Of a DNA stretch of 53,661 nucleotides, positions 52,198 through 53,661 are shown piece by piece (the stretch's first letter is position 1; every line of letters begins with the position of its first letter). The DNA is from Chromatiaceae bacterium. GTDB lineage: Bacteria > Pseudomonadota > Gammaproteobacteria > Chromatiales > Chromatiaceae. A model generated the notes under the pieces. It saw only the letters and a list, made by a program, of their open reading frames with translations, was not told where the DNA came from and did no database searches. The position numbers were made by a program, and so were the translations under genes. The stretch covers positions 1 through 53,661 of the forward strand of contig JACKMP010000010.1 of assembly GCA_024235315.1 (NCBI GenBank), written 5' to 3'.

Positions 52198-52274
52198 AGG
52201 CGCGTAGCTCAGTTGGTTAGAGCACCACCTTGACATGGTGGGGGTCGTTGGTTCGAGTCCAATCGCGCCTACCA
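52198..52274 (+). tRNA. tRNA-Val (anticodon GAC)
   Basis: 77 bases with encoded CCA. The acceptor stem AGGCGCG / CGCGCCT, D-arm GTAGCTCAGTTGGTTAGAGC, anticodon arm CCACC-TTGACAT-GGTGG with anticodon GAC, and T-arm GTTGGTTCGAGTCCAATC are all well paired. It lies 70 bases after uvrB and is followed by a strong terminator. Confidence 0.97.
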
Positions 52275-52300
52275 AATTCGCCTGATATAACAGGTAGTTA

Positions 52301-52324
52301 CGAAACCCGCTTTGGCGGGTTTCG
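52301..52324 (+). terminator. Terminator of tRNA-Val
   Basis: CGAAACCCGC / GCGGGTTTCG around the loop TTTG is a perfect 10-bp stem starting 26 bases after the tRNA. A later T-run (GGTTTTTTG near 52340) may assist. Confidence 0.85.
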
Positions 52325-52630
52325 TGCGTTCTGGGGCGGTTTTTTGTTCCAGAAGCCTGCCGAGAGGTTTCGTTCTCTTTCTCTTCCGCCTACCGGCAGT
52401 TAGGGCTGGCCCCCCATTGATTGGACAGTCATCGGACGACCATTAGTGCTGCCTCCGAATTGAGCGAGATGCCCTGGAGAGAAGCGATGAGACGGAATTG
52501 AAGGGTGGCAATTCGGCTATCTCCAAGACATCTGAAAAATTGCGGTATAAAGGACAACCATCAAGTTCGCGGTTCTCGTGGCCCAACGCCGTTTTAACGT
52601 GGATTTCGCTTTGACTACGGAAGGAAAGAC
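52325..52630. other. Intergenic stretch without a recognised feature
   Basis: About 300 bases between the tRNA-Val terminator and the next gene. I see no ORF with a ribosome site and no repeat or RNA fold I can name. The promoter of the downstream Cys-rich protein gene should lie near its right end. Confidence 0.5.
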
Positions 52631-53341
52631 ATGTCAAGAAAACTGATGGTGGGTTTGGGGTTGGTTGCGTTGCTGTCGATGGCTTCTTCCTCTTTCTGCG
52701 CACCCGGATCCGGCTCCCGGGAATGCGAACAAAGTGGGCAGGGTGCAGAAAATGGCGTTCAGTGGCTGTGGTACAAAAACGATGCTGTATCGAAAGGACG
52801 CCAGGAATGCAGCATGGGAAGGCATACGTTCTGTGCGCTTTCTTCTGTTCAACATGGCAACGTCAACGGATGGTGCCCAGTAGGGCAACAATACGGTGAC
52901 TGGAAACTCGTAGTAATAAACGATGGCAATGCCGCAGGTTCGAAATCCTGCGCGGCAGTGTGCATGGATATTCCAGGGCTCGGAATTAGCGCCTCTTCGG
53001 CACCGTCCTCATCACGACCGGCCGGCTCTGTCAGCAATGCAGAGGAAGTCAGCGCCGACGAGCGTGTTATCGGTACGTGGCGGTATCAGGCTGGTTCCTT
53101 CACCGACGAATGGACCTTTCTGGCAGGCGGTGTGCTGCGCACTCGTTCCGCTCCCGATGTCACCGGCAGCTGGCGCTTGAAAGGGGATACCCTCACTACC
53201 AAGTGGCCTCATAACGGATGGTCGAACCGTAACAAGTTGGGTAGCGGAGAAGGGCCGTTTAGCGGAGATGCCATCGGTCCGAGCGGTAAAGTCGACCATA
53301 GGAGCACGCTGATGCAAGTGCGAGGTGGTCGTACGAATTGA
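52631..53341 (+). CDS. Secreted Cys-rich protein of unknown function
   Basis: A 236-residue product with a signal peptide (MSRKLMVGLGLVALLSMASS, ending near SFCAPG) and two parts. Residues about 25-120 contain six Cys (REC, QEC, TFC, WCP, KSC, AVC) and aromatic-rich turns, probably disulfide-bonded in the periplasm or outside. After a Ser-rich linker, the C-terminal part (about 145-236) reads VIGTWRYQAGSFTDEWTFLA and GSWRLKGDTLTTKWPHNGWS, like a small beta-barrel or lipocalin-type domain. I recognise no family. ATG 52631 has GGAAGGAAAG upstream. There is no true lipobox (SSFC). Confidence 0.7.
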   Translation: MSRKLMVGLGLVALLSMASSSFCAPGSGSRECEQSGQGAENGVQWLWYKNDAVSKGRQECSMGRHTFCALSSVQHGNVNGWCPVGQQYGDWKLVVINDGNAAGSKSCAAVCMDIPGLGISASSAPSSSRPAGSVSNAEEVSADERVIGTWRYQAGSFTDEWTFLAGGVLRTRSAPDVTGSWRLKGDTLTTKWPHNGWSNRNKLGSGEGPFSGDAIGPSGKVDHRSTLMQVRGGRTN

Positions 53342-53438
53342 TGTGAGTCCGTCATGTGAGTCGTCACGGCTCATTGATCTAGCGTAAGGGTATGCTGCGG
53401 CAGCTGGTGTGCCAGGGAGAGAGCCAGCGCTCGTCGTC

Positions 53439-53661
53439 ATGGCCGCTTCCACGGTCGCTTTGTCGGTCAATCAAGCGCGCAAGGTCTACCTGTACCTGCC
53501 ACGGGATCTGGTCATCGATCACCCGACCGGGTCTGGGCAACGACGCGACCTACATCCCGATGGCGCGCGGCTTTGGACGCGAACACCTTCCGGGACAGCC
53601 ACGGCGTCGACAAAAAACCATCCGTGGCCGACGTGCAGGTCGGGTTCGCCTTTCATTACTG
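53439..53661 (+). pseudogene. Possible frameshifted outer-membrane barrel remnant
   Basis: At the window edge, pieces in three frames read like one protein: VNQARKVYLYLPRDLVIDHP from ATG 53439, then LGNDATYIPMARGFG in the next frame, then DANTFRDSHGVDKKPSVADV running into QVGFAFHY in the third. The last piece ends at the window edge in the aromatic strand typical of an outer-membrane barrel C-terminus. Two frameshifts would be needed. The evidence is weak and the segment is cut off. Confidence 0.25.

Overview
The window is chromosomal DNA of a GC-rich, Gram-negative gammaproteobacterium, most likely a sulfur oxidiser related to Chromatiales or Sedimenticola. The group is suggested by gene content (RdgC, RapA, TcdA, MnmH, HrpB, MltF, a pcnB-folK-panB-panC operon, hexameric-type citrate synthase, glycolate oxidase GlcF). 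The metabolism is suggested by a secreted Gly/Tyr/Trp-rich protein at 41070-41501 that looks like a sulfur globule envelope protein, and by three small roadblock/LC7-like (DUF2173-type) genes. The taxonomic placement is inference; no rRNA gene is present.

Layout. 0-12 kb: end of guaA, tadA, a secreted metallo-beta-lactamase-fold hydrolase, gltA, mltF, hrpB, a double-receiver regulator, a DUF2970 membrane protein, two overlapping DUF697 GTPases and a coiled-coil/winged-helix protein. 12-16.5 kb: an overlapping mnmH - exported serine protease - FHA membrane protein unit, divergent from tcdA. 16.5-24.9 kb: rdgC and rapA (divergent), valS with a small membrane ORF coupled to its stop, then three DUF2173 genes. 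24.9-28.5 kb: pcnB (probably starting at AUU), folK, panB and panC. 28.5-31.9 kb: a hybrid histidine kinase, a YfiR-like periplasmic protein and an internally deleted TonB-dependent receptor. 32-38 kb: ppc, pgi, glcF.

38.1-48.0 kb is accessory DNA. It is bounded by an intact tRNA-Asn (48021-48095) and, about 9.9 kb away in the same orientation, a 14-base copy of that tRNA's 3' end followed by a terminator. Inside lie a truncated tyrosine recombinase, one IS3-family (IS407-like) element with a 4-bp target duplication, two IS1182-like elements (one with a 4-bp duplication), a solo IS end, the sulfur globule gene, a full-length PEP-CTERM-like protein and a 33-codon ORF that is almost only a PEP-CTERM-like signal. 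The simplest reading is a decayed genomic island integrated at the tRNA-Asn 3' end.

48-53.7 kb returns to core genes: a FimT/GspH pseudopilin, an aspartate aminotransferase, uvrB and tRNA-Val. These are followed by an unrecognised secreted Cys-rich protein and, at the edge, possible remains of an outer-membrane barrel gene.

All calls come from reading sequence and translations; no database search was run. Start codons were chosen by Shine-Dalgarno spacing, known family N-termini and gene overlaps, and several differ from the longest ORF.
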